64,000 nt of DNA from Corynebacterium renale (GTDB lineage: Bacteria; Actinomycetota; Actinomycetes; Mycobacteriales; Mycobacteriaceae). Shown piece after piece: positions 34,236 to 45,217 of the stretch. Location of the stretch: NCBI RefSeq assembly GCF_002563965.1, contig NZ_PDJF01000001.1, positions 2,046,001 to 2,110,000 of the forward strand, read 5' to 3'. A program made the position numbers and the translations under genes. Under the pieces are notes generated by a model. It was not told the DNA's origin. It was given only the letters and a program-made list of their open reading frames with translations, and made no database searches. Numbering within the stretch: position 1 is the first letter of the stretch; each line of letters begins with the position of its first letter.

Positions 34236-35021
34236 TTAGGCGCGCTCGACTGGGTTTTCCAGGACGCCGACGCCCGGGATTTCCACGCGAATCGTATCAC
34301 CCGGCACCATTTCCGCAGTGCCGGCCGGCGAGCCGGTGCAGATGACGTCGCCAGGCAGAAGTGTCATCGACGCAGTGATGAACTCCAAGATCTCCCCGAT
34401 AGACATAATCATCTGGTTCGAATTGGAATCCTGCTTGAGTTCTTCCTTGCCGTCGTGGGTCAGGTACGCCTTGATTGGCAGGTCTTCCACATCGATGGAA
34501 TCCAAATCCGTCTCAATCCACGGACCCAGCGGGCAGAACGTATCAATACCCTTCGCACGCGCCCACTGGCCATCAGAGAACTGCAGGTCACGCGATGAAA
34601 CATCGTTAACCACGGTGTACCCCAAAATCACGGACTTCCAGTCCGCAGCCTTCACGTTCTTGCACGGCTTCTTCACAACCAGCGCCAGCTCGCCCTCAAA
34701 CTCTACGTTTGTGGCGAACTCGGGAATCTTAATCGGAGCACCCGGGCCGGTGACTGAAGTCGGAGGCTTAATGAACAGCGTCGGAGGCAGGTGCTCGGCC
34801 GACTGCTGAAACACTTCCTTGACATGGTCAGCATAATTGCGCCCGATAGCAACCACCTTGCTGGGAAGCATCGGAGCTAAGAGGCGAACCTGGTCAAGGG
34901 ACCATTCCTTGCCGGTGAAATTCGGCGCCGTGAATGGGGTGGCCTCAATCTGTTTGACGGTCTCGCCTTCGACGACGGCAAACGTCATTCCTTCTGGGGT
35001 AGCTACTCTGGCAAATCGCAT
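34236..35021 (-). CDS. odx: Fumarylacetoacetate-hydrolase family protein, probable oxaloacetate decarboxylase
   Basis: The protein of about 261 aa has the FAH fold motifs: AIGRNYADHVKE, LFIKPPTSVTGPGAPI, the metal-binding EFEGELALV, GYTVVNDVSSRDLQ, KGIDTFCPLGPWI, and TGSPAG. In C. glutamicum the gene in the same slot (between leuB and gltX) encodes a Mn-dependent oxaloacetate decarboxylase that also acts on related acylpyruvates. ATG 35021 is taken as the start because TAGTAT lies 7 nt before it; the track start three codons earlier falls within the promoter. The family call is certain, the substrate follows the orthologue. Confidence 0.85.
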   Translation of the reverse strand: MRFARVATPEGMTFAVVEGETVKQIEATPFTAPNFTGKEWSLDQVRLLAPMLPSKVVAIGRNYADHVKEVFQQSAEHLPPTLFIKPPTSVTGPGAPIKIPEFATNVEFEGELALVVKKPCKNVKAADWKSVILGYTVVNDVSSRDLQFSDGQWARAKGIDTFCPLGPWIETDLDSIDVEDLPIKAYLTHDGKEELKQDSNSNQMIMSIGEILEFITASMTLLPGDVICTGSPAGTAEMVPGDTIRVEIPGVGVLENPVERA

Positions 35022-35028
35022 AACGGAC

Positions 35029-35034
35029 ATACTA
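35029..35034 (-). promoter_or_regulatory. -10 box of odx
   Basis: Minus-strand TAGTAT with a 7-nt gap to ATG 35021. Confidence 0.45.
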
Positions 35035-35043
35035 CTAGGAATT

Positions 35044-35080
35044 AAAAAGGCGGATGCTACGCATCAACGTAACATCCGCC
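35044..35080 (-). terminator. Intrinsic terminator after leuB
   Basis: On the minus strand GGCGGATG / CATCCGCC close a 16-nt loop and are followed directly by TTTTTAAT. It lies 21 bp past the leuB stop and just before the odx promoter. Confidence 0.85.
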
Positions 35081-35100
35081 TGCCTATGTAGTGTAGGGCT

Positions 35101-36117
35101 TTAGGCCTTCAGCGCCGCGGCGATGCGATCGCCAACTTCGGAGGTCTTGACCTCACCAGTGCGGCTGGCAACATCGTCTGCAACAACCTTTTCGATGCGT
35201 GCCGCATTCTCCTCATCGCCGAGGTGACGCAGTAGCATCGCTGCCGACAGAATGGTCGCGGTTGGGTCAGCGATGCCCTTGCCAGCAATATCTGGTGCCG
35301 AACCATGCACCGGTTCGAACATCGACGGGTTAACCCCGGAGGCATCAATATTGCCCGACGCTGCCAGGCCGATACCACCAGTGACGGCACCTGCCAGGTC
35401 CGTGAGAATATCGCCGAACAGGTTATCGGTGACGATCACGTCATAGCGGCCTGGGTCGGTGACCATGTAGATAGTCGCAGCATCGATGTGGTTGTAATCC
35501 ACCGTGACCTCTGGGTATTCCTGAGCCACTTCGTCTACGGTGCGCTGCCACAATCCGCCGGCGTTCACCAGCACATTGGTCTTGTGGACCAAGGTCACGT
35601 GCTTGCGGCGAGTCATCGCACGATCGAACGCATCGCGCACAACGCGCTCCACGCCGTAACGAGTATTCTGCGAAACCTCACACGCCACTTCGTGCGGAGT
35701 GTTCTCACGCAGCAGACCACCGTTGCCGGCGTACAAGCCCTCGGTGCCTTCGCGAACCACAACGAAGTCGATCTCACCCGGGTTCGCCAGCGGAGACGTG
35801 GCGGTTGGGTACAACTTCGACGGCCGCAGATTCACGTGGTGATCCAACGCGAAACGCATCTTCAGCAGCAGCCCGCGTTCGAGGACACCCGGGGGAACCT
35901 CCCCTGGGGCACCGATCGCACCGAGGAGAATTGCATCGTGTTCGCGTAGGGAGGCGAGGTCGTCGTCGGTAAGCAACTCACCATTACGCAGGTAACGGCA
36001 GGCACCGAGGTCATACTCAGTGGTCTCAATGTCGTCGCGGACCGCGTGCAATACCTTGAGGGCTTCGGCAACGACCTCTGGGCCGATGCCGTCGCCACCA
36101 ATGACAGCAAGTTTCAT
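35101..36117 (-). CDS. leuB: 3-isopropylmalate dehydrogenase
   Basis: Oxidatively decarboxylates 3-isopropylmalate with NAD in leucine synthesis. The 338-aa actinobacterial form shows [18 protein letters not shown], the isopropylmalate arginines in [16 protein letters not shown], the metal-binding [14 protein letters not shown], and [16 protein letters not shown] for NAD. GAAGGAAG precedes the ATG. It follows serA by 19 bp on the same strand, so the two are probably co-transcribed. LtbR controls leuB in C. glutamicum, but no separate promoter is visible here. Confidence 0.97.
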   Translation of the reverse strand: MKLAVIGGDGIGPEVVAEALKVLHAVRDDIETTEYDLGACRYLRNGELLTDDDLASLREHDAILLGAIGAPGEVPPGVLERGLLLKMRFALDHHVNLRPSKLYPTATSPLANPGEIDFVVVREGTEGLYAGNGGLLRENTPHEVACEVSQNTRYGVERVVRDAFDRAMTRRKHVTLVHKTNVLVNAGGLWQRTVDEVAQEYPEVTVDYNHIDAATIYMVTDPGRYDVIVTDNLFGDILTDLAGAVTGGIGLAASGNIDASGVNPSMFEPVHGSAPDIAGKGIADPTATILSAAMLLRHLGDEENAARIEKVVADDVASRTGEVKTSEVGDRIAAALKA

Positions 36118-36136
36118 GTAGTTCTTCCTTCGCCTC

Positions 36137-37723
36137 TTAATCCAGGTTCAGCTGCAGGGCCTTGGCGTTCAAGGACTCCTCAATCTGAGCCACAAGCTCA
36201 TCCTCAACAGGCTGGCCAACGCGCAGGATCAGGACAGCACCCTCACCATCAGTGGTCTGGGTCAAAGCAGCAGCCTCAATGTTGATGCCCGCGTTACCCA
36301 GCTGGGTGCCAACCTTGCCCAGAGCACCTGGGACGTCGGTGTACTCGAGGAAGAGGGTACGGCCCTCAGCACGCATATCCACACCGCGGTCGTTGATACG
36401 AACAATCTTCTCCACGCGATCCAGGCCGGTCAGCGCACCAATGACGGAAACCTGCTGGCCATCAGCGCCGATGATACGAACCTCAAGCGCGGAGCGGTGG
36501 TTCACAGCCTCGGTGCGGGTCTTGGTCTCCAGCTTGACGCCACGCTCCTGCGCGATACGAGGCGCGTTCACGAAGGTCACTGGAACCTGGGTCACACCGG
36601 AGAACAGGCCGCGCAGAGCGGACAAGCCAAGGCCCTCAATGTTCTCCGTGGAGAGCTCACCGCGAGCCTCCACCACGACGGTATCTGCACCGGAGCGCAG
36701 CAGACGGCCAGCGAGCAGACCTAGCTTGCGTGCCAGATCCATCCATGCAGCAACCTCTTCGCCAACCTTGCCGCCAGACACGTTTACAGCGTCTGGGACG
36801 AACTCGCCAGCAAGCGCCTTGAGCACAGACTCGGCGACGTCGGTACCAGCACGGTCCTGAGCTTCCTCGGTAGAAGCACCCAAGTGTGGGGTTACAACAG
36901 TCTCTGGGCGGCCGAACAGTGGCGAATCAGTGCACGGCTCGGTGGAGTAGACGTCGAAACCAGCGCCACGGATGTGGCCGGATTCGATGGCGTCTGCCAG
37001 CGCCTGCTCGTCGACAAGCCCACCGCGAGCGGCGTTGATGATAATCTGGCCCTTCTTCGACTTCGCCAGCAGCTCCGCGTTGAACATGCCTGCAGTCTCA
37101 GAAGTCTTTGGCAGGTGAATCGTCACGAAGTCCGACACAGCCATGAGCTCTTCCAGCTCAACGAGCTCAACACCGAGCTGGGCAGCACGAGCCGGGTTAG
37201 CGTAAGGATCGTATGCAACGATCTTGGCGACGTCGAAAGCCGTCAGACGCTGCGCGAACAGCTGACCAATGTGGCCGAAACCGACGATACCGACGGTCTT
37301 GTTGAAAATTTCAACGCCCTTGAACGAGGAACGCTTCCACTCCCCCTCACGAAGGGTCTTGTCGGCGGAAGGAATCTGGCGAGCAGTCGACAGCAGCAGG
37401 GCGATAGCGTGCTCACATGCTGAGTGAATGTTCGACGTCGGTGCGTTAGCCACCATGACACCGCGCTCAGTAGCGGTCTCAATATCAACGTTGTCCAAGC
37501 CAACACCAGCGCGGCCAACAATCTTCAAATTCGGTGCTGCCTCAAGCACTTCCTTGTCCACCGTGGTCGCCGAACGCACCAGAAGTGCGTCCGCGTCCTT
37601 CACGGCTTCGAGAAGTTCAGGGCGGTTAGGGCCATCAACCCAGCGCACCTCGACAGAATCGCCGAGCGCATCGACGGTGGATTGGGAAAGCTTGTCTGCA
37701 ATGAGAACGACCGGGCGGCTCAC
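36137..37723 (-). CDS. serA: D-3-phosphoglycerate dehydrogenase
   Basis: First step of serine synthesis. This is the long (about 528 aa) type with N-terminal split substrate domain, NAD fold ([16 protein letters not shown]), the catalytic R/E/H set ([27 protein letters not shown]), an intervening domain and a C-terminal ACT domain ([30 protein letters not shown]). GTG 37723 follows AAGGAG by 5 nt; the GTG two codons earlier overlaps that ribosome site. Serine feedback through the ACT domain is known for the mycobacterial type. Confidence 0.96.
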   Translation of the reverse strand: MSRPVVLIADKLSQSTVDALGDSVEVRWVDGPNRPELLEAVKDADALLVRSATTVDKEVLEAAPNLKIVGRAGVGLDNVDIETATERGVMVANAPTSNIHSACEHAIALLLSTARQIPSADKTLREGEWKRSSFKGVEIFNKTVGIVGFGHIGQLFAQRLTAFDVAKIVAYDPYANPARAAQLGVELVELEELMAVSDFVTIHLPKTSETAGMFNAELLAKSKKGQIIINAARGGLVDEQALADAIESGHIRGAGFDVYSTEPCTDSPLFGRPETVVTPHLGASTEEAQDRAGTDVAESVLKALAGEFVPDAVNVSGGKVGEEVAAWMDLARKLGLLAGRLLRSGADTVVVEARGELSTENIEGLGLSALRGLFSGVTQVPVTFVNAPRIAQERGVKLETKTRTEAVNHRSALEVRIIGADGQQVSVIGALTGLDRVEKIVRINDRGVDMRAEGRTLFLEYTDVPGALGKVGTQLGNAGINIEAAALTQTTDGEGAVLILRVGQPVEDELVAQIEESLNAKALQLNLD

Positions 37724-37750
37724 GAACACTCCTTGTAAATACGGTAGAAA

Positions 37751-37771
37751 CTACAATTACCGAAATTGTAG
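37751..37771. promoter_or_regulatory. Perfect palindrome upstream of serA
   Basis: CTACAATT-ACCGA-AATTGTAG lies 28 bp before the serA start, in the promoter region. The spacing and symmetry suggest a repressor site; the protein is unknown. A terminator is less likely because no T-run follows on the side of the neighbouring gene. Confidence 0.4.
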
Positions 37772-37813
37772 CCCCTGCCACCCGATTATGTCCGATTTAC
37801 CCCCAGAATTTTA

Positions 37814-39457
37814 TTACTGGTAAGAAACGAACCACGGACGAGGATCAATCGCCCACGTCTGCTCCGGCGTAAACGTCGGAGTGTCTTCATCAATAAAATT
37901 CTTCCACGCCATGAACCAGCCTGGACCCAAATCCTGGCGCAGCACATTCCACGTATCGAACTTCTGCTCCGGGACACCGTGGCCGTCCGCGTGCAAAACA
38001 AACGCCAACTCGGGGTGCGCCGTATTAATCTGGTCGCGGTCACGCAGCATCTGCACCTGGAACTGGTGCAGCACGAATGCCTTCTGCGGCAACTGGTTTT
38101 CGCGGGTCAAGTCTGCCAACCACTGGGCCACCTCATTGACTTCCGCAGCCTCGACGCTGCCCACGCGCTGCAACGGCATCTCATCAGGGCCGATGCGCCA
38201 CTCCGGATCCAATGCCAAGCCCACGTTCGGGTTCTTCAGCAGTTCCTCGTACCGGCGCGCCTGGTCAATGAAGCGAGCGCGCCCGGGCTGAAGGTCAAGG
38301 ACAACGTAGCCGCCGGCATCAACAATCGCATCGATGTACGGCTTCAATTCCTCTGGGTCAGCTTCATTGGAAAAATCGCCGTCTACGCCTGGAAACTCCG
38401 AGGCCACCGTGGCAATAATTTCAAACGCGGGCATCACGTTCTCCGACGGATCCGCCTGCTTGTATTGCGCCACCAGTTCTTGCGCGTGCGCCACCGCACC
38501 CGCTGGATCGAACTCGCCCATGACGCCCAAGGCACCACCCGAAGGGTGTCCGTACAAAGCGATCATGCGCCGACCCGGGAACACCAGCTGTCCGCCCCCG
38601 TTGATCTCAGTCTTCGTGTTTTCCAACAGTTCCAAGGTGTGCGCAAACTGCTCCGACGAACCAAACGCCGAACCGAGCGCAACAACCGGGGTACCTGCAA
38701 CACCTTCGAATTCGTCGGGTCGGATGCGTGGATCCGCAAACGCCAAGTGCTTCACTTCGGCACCGTAGGCGCGTGCGTTCGCTACATCGACCGGGTCGGT
38801 CTGTGGGCTGGCCAAGATGACCGGGGCTTGGCCGCCGTCACGGGAGCTCGACACCGGGAACGTCAGATTCGCATCCTCAGGTGCGGGATGAGTTTCCAGC
38901 GGGAAGCCAGCCACCTTCAATTCCACCGGCTGTTCTGGATCTAGTTGCGCAATCGCCGCTGGCAATTCCTCTGGAGAACCCACCTCCCGGGTTTCAAAAC
39001 GCAACGAGGTGAGCTCACTCAACGCCTCCGCGGTACCCGGATCCACGATCGTCTCCACCCCCTCAGCAGCGAACTGCGGCACACCTACCAGGAGCACCTT
39101 CGTAGCACCCAAACGCTCAATTTCTGCGCGCGTCTCGGGCGTATCGACGAGCACCGGGGCATGCGTTACCACCGACAAGGAAGCGGCCCGGGCGCGCGAG
39201 GCGACGTCGTCAGCCGTGATAATCGCGGTCTCTGAAGTGTCGAAAAATAGCTTCGACGACTCCAGCCCTGCCCCATCGGCTACGGTGCGAGGGCTATCTC
39301 CGAAACGTGGATCAATGGTCTTTGCCTTCTGCGTCGCCGCGGTGGTGTCACCTTCAGACGAAGAACAGGCCGCTAACGAACCAGCACCAATCATCAAAGC
39401 AGCCATCACAGCCACCCCACGCTTGACCGGTCCGCGCACACCGAACTTCTTATTCAC
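37814..39457 (-). CDS. Large lipoprotein with possible cell-wall-binding and TIM-barrel-like parts
   Basis: The 547-aa precursor has a lipoprotein signal ([16 protein letters not shown]). Residues about 60-280 contain repeated segments ending in short hydrophobic strands ([36 protein letters not shown]) that resemble cell-wall-binding type 2 repeats. Residues about 300-547 ([65 protein letters not shown]) look like a TIM-barrel, perhaps a hydrolase. The gene is conserved in position in corynebacteria by my recollection, but no function can be stated. Its GTG start follows GAGGTAGG. Confidence 0.75.
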   Translation of the reverse strand: MNKKFGVRGPVKRGVAVMAALMIGAGSLAACSSSEGDTTAATQKAKTIDPRFGDSPRTVADGAGLESSKLFFDTSETAIITADDVASRARAASLSVVTHAPVLVDTPETRAEIERLGATKVLLVGVPQFAAEGVETIVDPGTAEALSELTSLRFETREVGSPEELPAAIAQLDPEQPVELKVAGFPLETHPAPEDANLTFPVSSSRDGGQAPVILASPQTDPVDVANARAYGAEVKHLAFADPRIRPDEFEGVAGTPVVALGSAFGSSEQFAHTLELLENTKTEINGGGQLVFPGRRMIALYGHPSGGALGVMGEFDPAGAVAHAQELVAQYKQADPSENVMPAFEIIATVASEFPGVDGDFSNEADPEELKPYIDAIVDAGGYVVLDLQPGRARFIDQARRYEELLKNPNVGLALDPEWRIGPDEMPLQRVGSVEAAEVNEVAQWLADLTRENQLPQKAFVLHQFQVQMLRDRDQINTAHPELAFVLHADGHGVPEQKFDTWNVLRQDLGPGWFMAWKNFIDEDTPTFTPEQTWAIDPRPWFVSYQ

Positions 39458-39506
39458 TCAAAGCCACCTACCTCATCAGCGTCACATTGTTAAATGGTGG
39501 CCCAGT

Positions 39507-41213
39507 TTAGCCTAACGCGCGGCCCTCCAGCACATTTGTCAGCATTTGTTCAAAACGCTTACTGCGATCGGCGAAGAAACCCTCGGCATCGCCTGCGTTA
39601 AGGAGCCGTGGATCCACGAAGTGTGTAGCCAACACTGCATCAAATTCCGCGGCGTTCATCAAGGACTTCGACTCAATTCGCGGCAGGTAGCGGGCCGGGC
39701 CATGGTCATCGACCATCGTCGCGGTTCGCGCACCCATCGGGGTGAAGTTCAACGCCGAATCAGCAAGGGTTGGATCAATCTTGTTCCGGAGGCAGTACTT
39801 CGGGGTGAAAATATGGCTGACAACTGGGCGCAGTTCAGGCCAATTCCAGCGGTCAAACTGTTCGCCGGTGCGCCAATCCTTCGCCCCGCGAGCGCGCAGC
39901 AACGCCATGATTGCCTTATGCAGCCCGGTCGTCGGAGCGGCGTGTTCTACACGTTCCATGTCCACCGCAGCATCACGCACGGTTGCCGGCAGGGGCGCCT
40001 CATCATTGATGAGCCATTCCACCACCTGGTCAACGTCGTAGGCCATGCGGTTCACGGCTGCCGACGTACTATACAGCTCGCCAATCGCACCAGCCCAGAA
40101 CCAGCGATCAAGCTTGTCCCACGACGACGACAACGCCAAAATGTCGTTGTAATCGCTCGCTCGTGCCAGCATCACCGCGAGGGGAACCAGTTGCGCCGTA
40201 AACGGAACCGAAGTGGCCTCCACAATCCCGCGCTGCAGCAGGAACTCGCCAACCTCTTTCATCGTCACAGCGATATGTTCCGCGCCTAACTTGTATTCCT
40301 CCAAGCTGAGCCGCAGGATATCCTCGCGGTTACCGGCTGCCCTCCCTTGACGAGACGTCGTCAGAAGCGCAACAGCAGTGAGGAAATCAGTGGAATCCAC
40401 CCTGCTTAACGACGGATACCTGCCCCACTCACCACGCACGCTCTCCCAGTGCTCGCGCAATCCAAACTCCGGATCCTCACTGGAGAATACAGCTGTGAGC
40501 AAATCAAGCGCATCCATTTGCTGTCCTGCGGAATTAGCTTGCGCAAACACCGAGCCCACGCCAGCACTGGCCGTGTGACGATCGAGGCGGATAATCGGAA
40601 TTTCATATGCCGACAGTGGACGCACAACAGAGCTAAAGAAATCCTTCGCCGCCGAGACAGTGGTGTCATCATCGCTGGCTACCAGGTCGAACAGCCGGTC
40701 AGTCACTTTCTGCTGCAGAAGATCCGATACTGCGATCGCCGTTGGCGTAAGTTCCGCAGGCGCGAAATGCGAGCGGATGTGGCCGCGCTCGTCAACGGCA
40801 AAGACCGCCTCATCTGGAACCACGTCTGCCGATACCGCACGCTGCACGTCAACGTAGAAGCGGCGACGCACATTGCGTCCACGGTAATCAATCGCTTCGA
40901 CGAAACCGTCCCCGCGGAATGCGTGGTACAAGGTTGCTAGGCGCTGGTGGCCGTCGAGAAGCAATAAACCAGGTTCGGCACCGGTATCGGGGGCGCCGGC
41001 TAGCGGTCGGGCGCGGAAACGTGGTTGCGTGCCACGGGTGTCCAGGGCCATGAAGCAGCCGACTGGGAAGGATCGCAGAACAGTGAGGATGAGGGACCGG
41101 ACGCCGTCGACAGTCCAGGGGAATTCACGCTGGAAATCTGGGAGCTGAATGTCTCCCCTATCCACGCGTTCAAAGAGGTCACTGAGTCCATAGCTTGGTG
41201 TGGAAAATCCCAT
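39507..41213 (-). CDS. DUF262 (GmrSD/ParB-like) protein with DUF1524-like C terminus
   Basis: The 568-aa protein begins with a DUF262 domain: IQLPDFQREFPW at 22-33 and the nucleotide-binding D-G-H-Q-R motif at 87-91 (usually DGQQR). The middle is helical (NSAGQQMDALDLLTAVFS, the typical DUF262 region). The end has a degenerate HNH-like pattern, SHIFTPKYC, then SALNFTPMGARTATMVDDHG. DUF262 proteins include GmrS and SspE, which restrict modified DNA; others are of unknown role. Leaderless start: TACACT, 7-nt gap, ATG. No partner gene adjoins it. Confidence 0.8.
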   Translation of the reverse strand: MGFSTPSYGLSDLFERVDRGDIQLPDFQREFPWTVDGVRSLILTVLRSFPVGCFMALDTRGTQPRFRARPLAGAPDTGAEPGLLLLDGHQRLATLYHAFRGDGFVEAIDYRGRNVRRRFYVDVQRAVSADVVPDEAVFAVDERGHIRSHFAPAELTPTAIAVSDLLQQKVTDRLFDLVASDDDTTVSAAKDFFSSVVRPLSAYEIPIIRLDRHTASAGVGSVFAQANSAGQQMDALDLLTAVFSSEDPEFGLREHWESVRGEWGRYPSLSRVDSTDFLTAVALLTTSRQGRAAGNREDILRLSLEEYKLGAEHIAVTMKEVGEFLLQRGIVEATSVPFTAQLVPLAVMLARASDYNDILALSSSWDKLDRWFWAGAIGELYSTSAAVNRMAYDVDQVVEWLINDEAPLPATVRDAAVDMERVEHAAPTTGLHKAIMALLRARGAKDWRTGEQFDRWNWPELRPVVSHIFTPKYCLRNKIDPTLADSALNFTPMGARTATMVDDHGPARYLPRIESKSLMNAAEFDAVLATHFVDPRLLNAGDAEGFFADRSKRFEQMLTNVLEGRALG

Positions 41214-41220
41214 GCTTCAC

Positions 41221-41226
41221 AGTGTA
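41221..41226 (-). promoter_or_regulatory. -10 box of the DUF262 gene
   Basis: Minus-strand TACACT ends 7 nt before ATG 41213. Confidence 0.45.
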
Positions 41227-41303
41227 GAACGGCGTGCCTCAGCGCGCTGGAATAGGTCGGACCAACTTTGCAGGCTTGGCCGATAAGGCGGCGGGCATAG
41301 TAA

Positions 41304-41337
41304 AGCCGGCCACCTCACGTGATGGAGGTGGCCGGCT
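41304..41337 (-). terminator. Terminator of the ilvBNC operon
   Basis: AGCCGGCCACCTC / GAGGTGGCCGGCT is a perfect 13-bp stem with an 8-nt loop, followed on the minus strand by TTACTA. A separate 14-bp palindrome, CCTTATATATAAGG, lies at 41344-41357 just before it. Confidence 0.8.
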
Positions 41338-41366
41338 GCTATTCCTTATATATAAGGAGTGAAACC

Positions 41367-42470
<1,104 letters not shown>

Positions 42471-42479
42471 TTATCGGAT

Positions 42480-42995
42480 TTAGGCGCGGGTGGGCGCCAT
42501 GGTCTTTGGCCCGCGGTGCAGCGCGATTACACCGGATTGCAGGTATTCGCGGATTCCGAACGGTTCCAAAACATCCAATAGTGCTTGTAGCTTACCCTCA
42601 GTGCCGGTTGCTTCGATAACCAACGATTCGGGCGCAACGTCAACGATTCGGGCACGGAAGATGTTTGCCGCGTCAACGACCTGTGGACGGCTGTGGTTGT
42701 CGACGTCCACTTTGACCATGAGCAGGGCACGCGCGATGGAGGTGTCCTCCTCCAGTCGCACGACCTTGAGCACTGGAACGATTTTATTCAGTTGCTTCGT
42801 AATCTGCTCGACGGCGTGATCGTTAGCATCAACCACCAGGGTCAGGCGGTTAATCCCCTCTTCGTGGGTCTTTGCGGACACCAGGGATCGGACGCTGAAA
42901 CCACGGCGGGTGAACATGGCCACGACGCGGGACAGGATGCCGTCACCGTCGTCGACCATGACGCTGATGATGTGGGAGTGAGTTGGTTGCTCCAT
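42480..42995 (-). CDS. ilvN: Acetolactate synthase small (regulatory) subunit
   Basis: Regulatory partner of IlvB. The 171-aa protein has an N-terminal ACT domain (HIISVMVDDGDGILSRVVAMF, TRRGFSVRSL) that binds valine, and a C-terminal ACT-like domain (FRARIVDVAPESLVIEATGT, LLDVLEPFGIREYLQSG). Its ATG shares one base with the ilvB stop (TAATG), which implies coupled translation and equal subunit supply. Confidence 0.97.
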   Translation of the reverse strand: MEQPTHSHIISVMVDDGDGILSRVVAMFTRRGFSVRSLVSAKTHEEGINRLTLVVDANDHAVEQITKQLNKIVPVLKVVRLEEDTSIARALLMVKVDVDNHSRPQVVDAANIFRARIVDVAPESLVIEATGTEGKLQALLDVLEPFGIREYLQSGVIALHRGPKTMAPTRA

Positions 42996-44863
42996 TAGTT
43001 CTGCTCCTCGTTTTCTTCGATGACCTCGCTGATGGTCGCGGGTGCTTCGGCTGCGGAGTCGGCGTCGTCAAAGAATGGACGCAGACCCTTGGCGTACTGG
43101 ATTTCAGAATTTGAGGTGCCGGCCGAAATCATCGGCCAGACCTGAGAGTTTTCGCCGACGATGAAGTCAATGACCACTGGGCGGTCGTTGATTTCGCGTG
43201 CGCGGCGAATAGCTGGGATAACTTCTTCTTCCGTGGTCACACGGATGGCTTCGCAACCGAGCGCCTGTGCCAGCCCAACGAAATCAGGGACGTATTCGTC
43301 CTGTTCACGCAACTTGGTATTGGAGTAACGGCCTTCGTAGAAAAGCGTTTGCCACTGGCGGACCATGCCCAGGTTTCCGTTGTTGATCAGCGCAACTTTA
43401 AATGGGAAGCCCTCGACCGCGGCGGTGGTGAGTTCTTGGTTGGTCATCTGGAAGCAGCCGTCGCCGTCGATAGCCCAGACTTCTTTGTCCGGCATTGCGG
43501 CCTTGGCGCCGAGCGCTGCAGGAATTGCGTAACCCATGGTGCCCAGGCCACCGGAGTTCAGCCAGGTGCGTGGGTGCTCGAAGTCGAGGAACTGCGCGGA
43601 CCACATCTGGTGCTGCCCCACACCTGCTGCATAGATAGCCTCAGGCCCAACTTCCTTGGACAGGGTCTCGATCACGAACTGCGGGGTCAGCTTGCCTTCA
43701 TCGGGCTTGTCGTAGCCACGTGGAAAACGCTCCTGCAGGTCAGCGAGGTGGGCAAGCCACTCGCCGGTGTCCAGCGTGCTTGACGACGCCTTCCGGTACG
43801 CTTCCGCCAACTGCTGCAGAACTTCCTTGGCGTCGCCAACGATCGGGACATCAGCGGCGCGGATTTTACCGATTTCTGCAGGGTCAATGTCGGCGTGAAT
43901 GACCTTGGCGTGCGGGGCGAAGGAGTCAACTTTACCCGTGACGCGGTCGTCGAAACGCGCACCGATGGTGATCAAGAGGTCCGATTCCTGCAGGGCACCG
44001 ACGGCAGGAACTGTGCCGTGCATGCCTGGCATGCCCATGTTGAGGCGGTGCGAGTGTGGGAACGCTCCGAGAGCCATGAGCGTTGTCACCACTGGAATGT
44101 TCGTGGCCTCTGCAAATGCCAGCAGCTCGGGGGAAGCGTTGGCCTTGATAACGCCGCCGCCGATGTAGAGGACAGGCTTCTTGGACTGCTGAATCAGCTC
44201 AATTGCCTGAGCAATCTGCCGGCTGTGTGGTGTGGTCACCGGTTTGTAGCCAGGCAGATCGATGGTTGGTGGCCAGACGAAGTCGAGAGTTGCCTCTTGG
44301 ACGTTCTTCGGAACGTCCACCAACACGGGGCCGGGGCGGCCAGTGGCTGCCAGGTGGAAAGCTTCGGCCATCGCCTGCGGAATGTCGTTGGGGTCGGTGA
44401 CCATGAAGTTGTGCTTGGTCACCGGCATGGTGATGCCGCGGGTGTCAGCCTCCTGGAAGGCATCCGTGCCCAGAAGCGAGCTACCGACCTGGCCTGTAAT
44501 TGCAACCATAGGGACGGAGTCCAAATTAGCGTCCGCGAGAGCAGTCACCAGGTTGGTCGCGCCTGGCCCAGACGTCGCGATGCAGACACCGACACGACCC
44601 GACGCCAGCGCGTAGCCTTCAGCCGCGTGACCTGCGCCCTGCTCGTGGCGGACCAGCACGTGGCGGACCTTTTCCGAAGAATACAGCGGGTCATACAGCG
44701 GAAGTACTGCTCCACCCGGCAGGCCGAATACAAGGTCTGCGCCGAGCTCTTCCAGGGAACGGACGATTGCCTGGGCACCGGTGATGCGTTCGGGTTCGGG
44801 ATTGCGGCCCGCCCGCGCAGCGGGTGCCGCGGGCTTCGGTGTAGAAGAATCTGCCGAATTCAC
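42995..44863 (-). CDS. ilvB: Acetolactate synthase large (catalytic) subunit
   Basis: ThDP-dependent enzyme (622 aa) that condenses pyruvate with pyruvate or 2-oxobutyrate. Visible are the catalytic glutamate in [30 protein letters not shown], the FAD region in [11 protein letters not shown], and the ThDP/Mg motif DGDGCFQM...[12 protein letters not shown] (split by 25 residues). A GTG start follows AAGGAG by 6 nt. Expression is preceded by a leader peptide and attenuator at 44927-45040. Confidence 0.97.
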   Translation of the reverse strand: MNSADSSTPKPAAPAARAGRNPEPERITGAQAIVRSLEELGADLVFGLPGGAVLPLYDPLYSSEKVRHVLVRHEQGAGHAAEGYALASGRVGVCIATSGPGATNLVTALADANLDSVPMVAITGQVGSSLLGTDAFQEADTRGITMPVTKHNFMVTDPNDIPQAMAEAFHLAATGRPGPVLVDVPKNVQEATLDFVWPPTIDLPGYKPVTTPHSRQIAQAIELIQQSKKPVLYIGGGVIKANASPELLAFAEATNIPVVTTLMALGAFPHSHRLNMGMPGMHGTVPAVGALQESDLLITIGARFDDRVTGKVDSFAPHAKVIHADIDPAEIGKIRAADVPIVGDAKEVLQQLAEAYRKASSSTLDTGEWLAHLADLQERFPRGYDKPDEGKLTPQFVIETLSKEVGPEAIYAAGVGQHQMWSAQFLDFEHPRTWLNSGGLGTMGYAIPAALGAKAAMPDKEVWAIDGDGCFQMTNQELTTAAVEGFPFKVALINNGNLGMVRQWQTLFYEGRYSNTKLREQDEYVPDFVGLAQALGCEAIRVTTEEEVIPAIRRAREINDRPVVIDFIVGENSQVWPMISAGTSNSEIQYAKGLRPFFDDADSAAEAPATISEVIEENEEQN

Positions 44864-44926
44864 TGTTGACTCCTTCTCAAACTGTGGTGTGGCTCTCTAG
44901 TAGTGAGTTGCTGAACATATAAGAAA

Positions 44927-44962
44927 CACCCTCCGCCGCACTGTCTGTGTGCGGTGAGGGCG
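44927..44962 (-). terminator. ilvBNC attenuator terminator
   Basis: On the minus strand CGCCCTCACCGCAC pairs with GTGCGGCGGAGGGTG around ACAGACA, and TTTCTTA follows. It lies between the leader peptide and ilvB. Confidence 0.8.
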
Positions 44963-45006
44963 TTTGCGATGAGGACTAGTAAAAGTAGTCCGTCACGGCA
45001 AACGCC
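44959..45006 (-). promoter_or_regulatory. ilvBNC antiterminator pairing region
   Basis: GGCGTTTGC in the last leader codons (45006-44998, minus strand) is exactly complementary to GCAAACGCC (44967-44959), which overlaps the 5' arm of the terminator. A hairpin GGACTA/TAGTCC (44973-44991) lies between. Pairing of the two 9-mers would prevent the terminator; a ribosome finishing the leader would mask the first and allow it. Confidence 0.65.
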
Positions 45007-45040
45007 GCGCGGTTACAAGTACAAGTCCAATAATGTTCAT
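44993..45040 (-). CDS. ilvBNC leader peptide
   Basis: The 15-residue frame MNIIGLVLVTARRLP ends in TGA at 44995-44993. Seven of its residues are Ile, Leu or Val, the end-product amino acids. It matches in length and ending the C. glutamicum ilvBNC leader as I recall it. Translation stalls at scarce branched-chain aminoacyl-tRNAs would free the antiterminator. The ATG is leaderless: TAGGAT, 7-nt gap, ATG. Confidence 0.85.
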   Translation of the reverse strand: MNIIGLVLVTARRLP

Positions 45041-45047
45041 GTGAGAC

Positions 45048-45053
45048 ATCCTA
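45048..45053 (-). promoter_or_regulatory. -10 box of the ilvBNC operon
   Basis: Minus-strand TAGGAT with a 7-nt gap to the leader-peptide ATG at 45040. Confidence 0.55.
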
Positions 45054-45205
45054 CACAAAACCATCCCATGCCGCGCAACACGTATCTCACGGGTGGGGGT
45101 AATTCGGGGGTATAGCGCTGTAAACGTACTGCGTCCGAGTATTTCTCTAGGGCTTTCTGCGCAGTTGTTCAGGGCACACCCAGCGCCGTACAAGTGAACC
45201 TTTCC

Positions 45206-45211
45206 TACTAT
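45206..45211 (+). promoter_or_regulatory. -10 box of mscCG
   Basis: TACTAT is 6 nt before ATG 45218. Confidence 0.5.
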
Positions 45212-45217
45212 GGGGTC

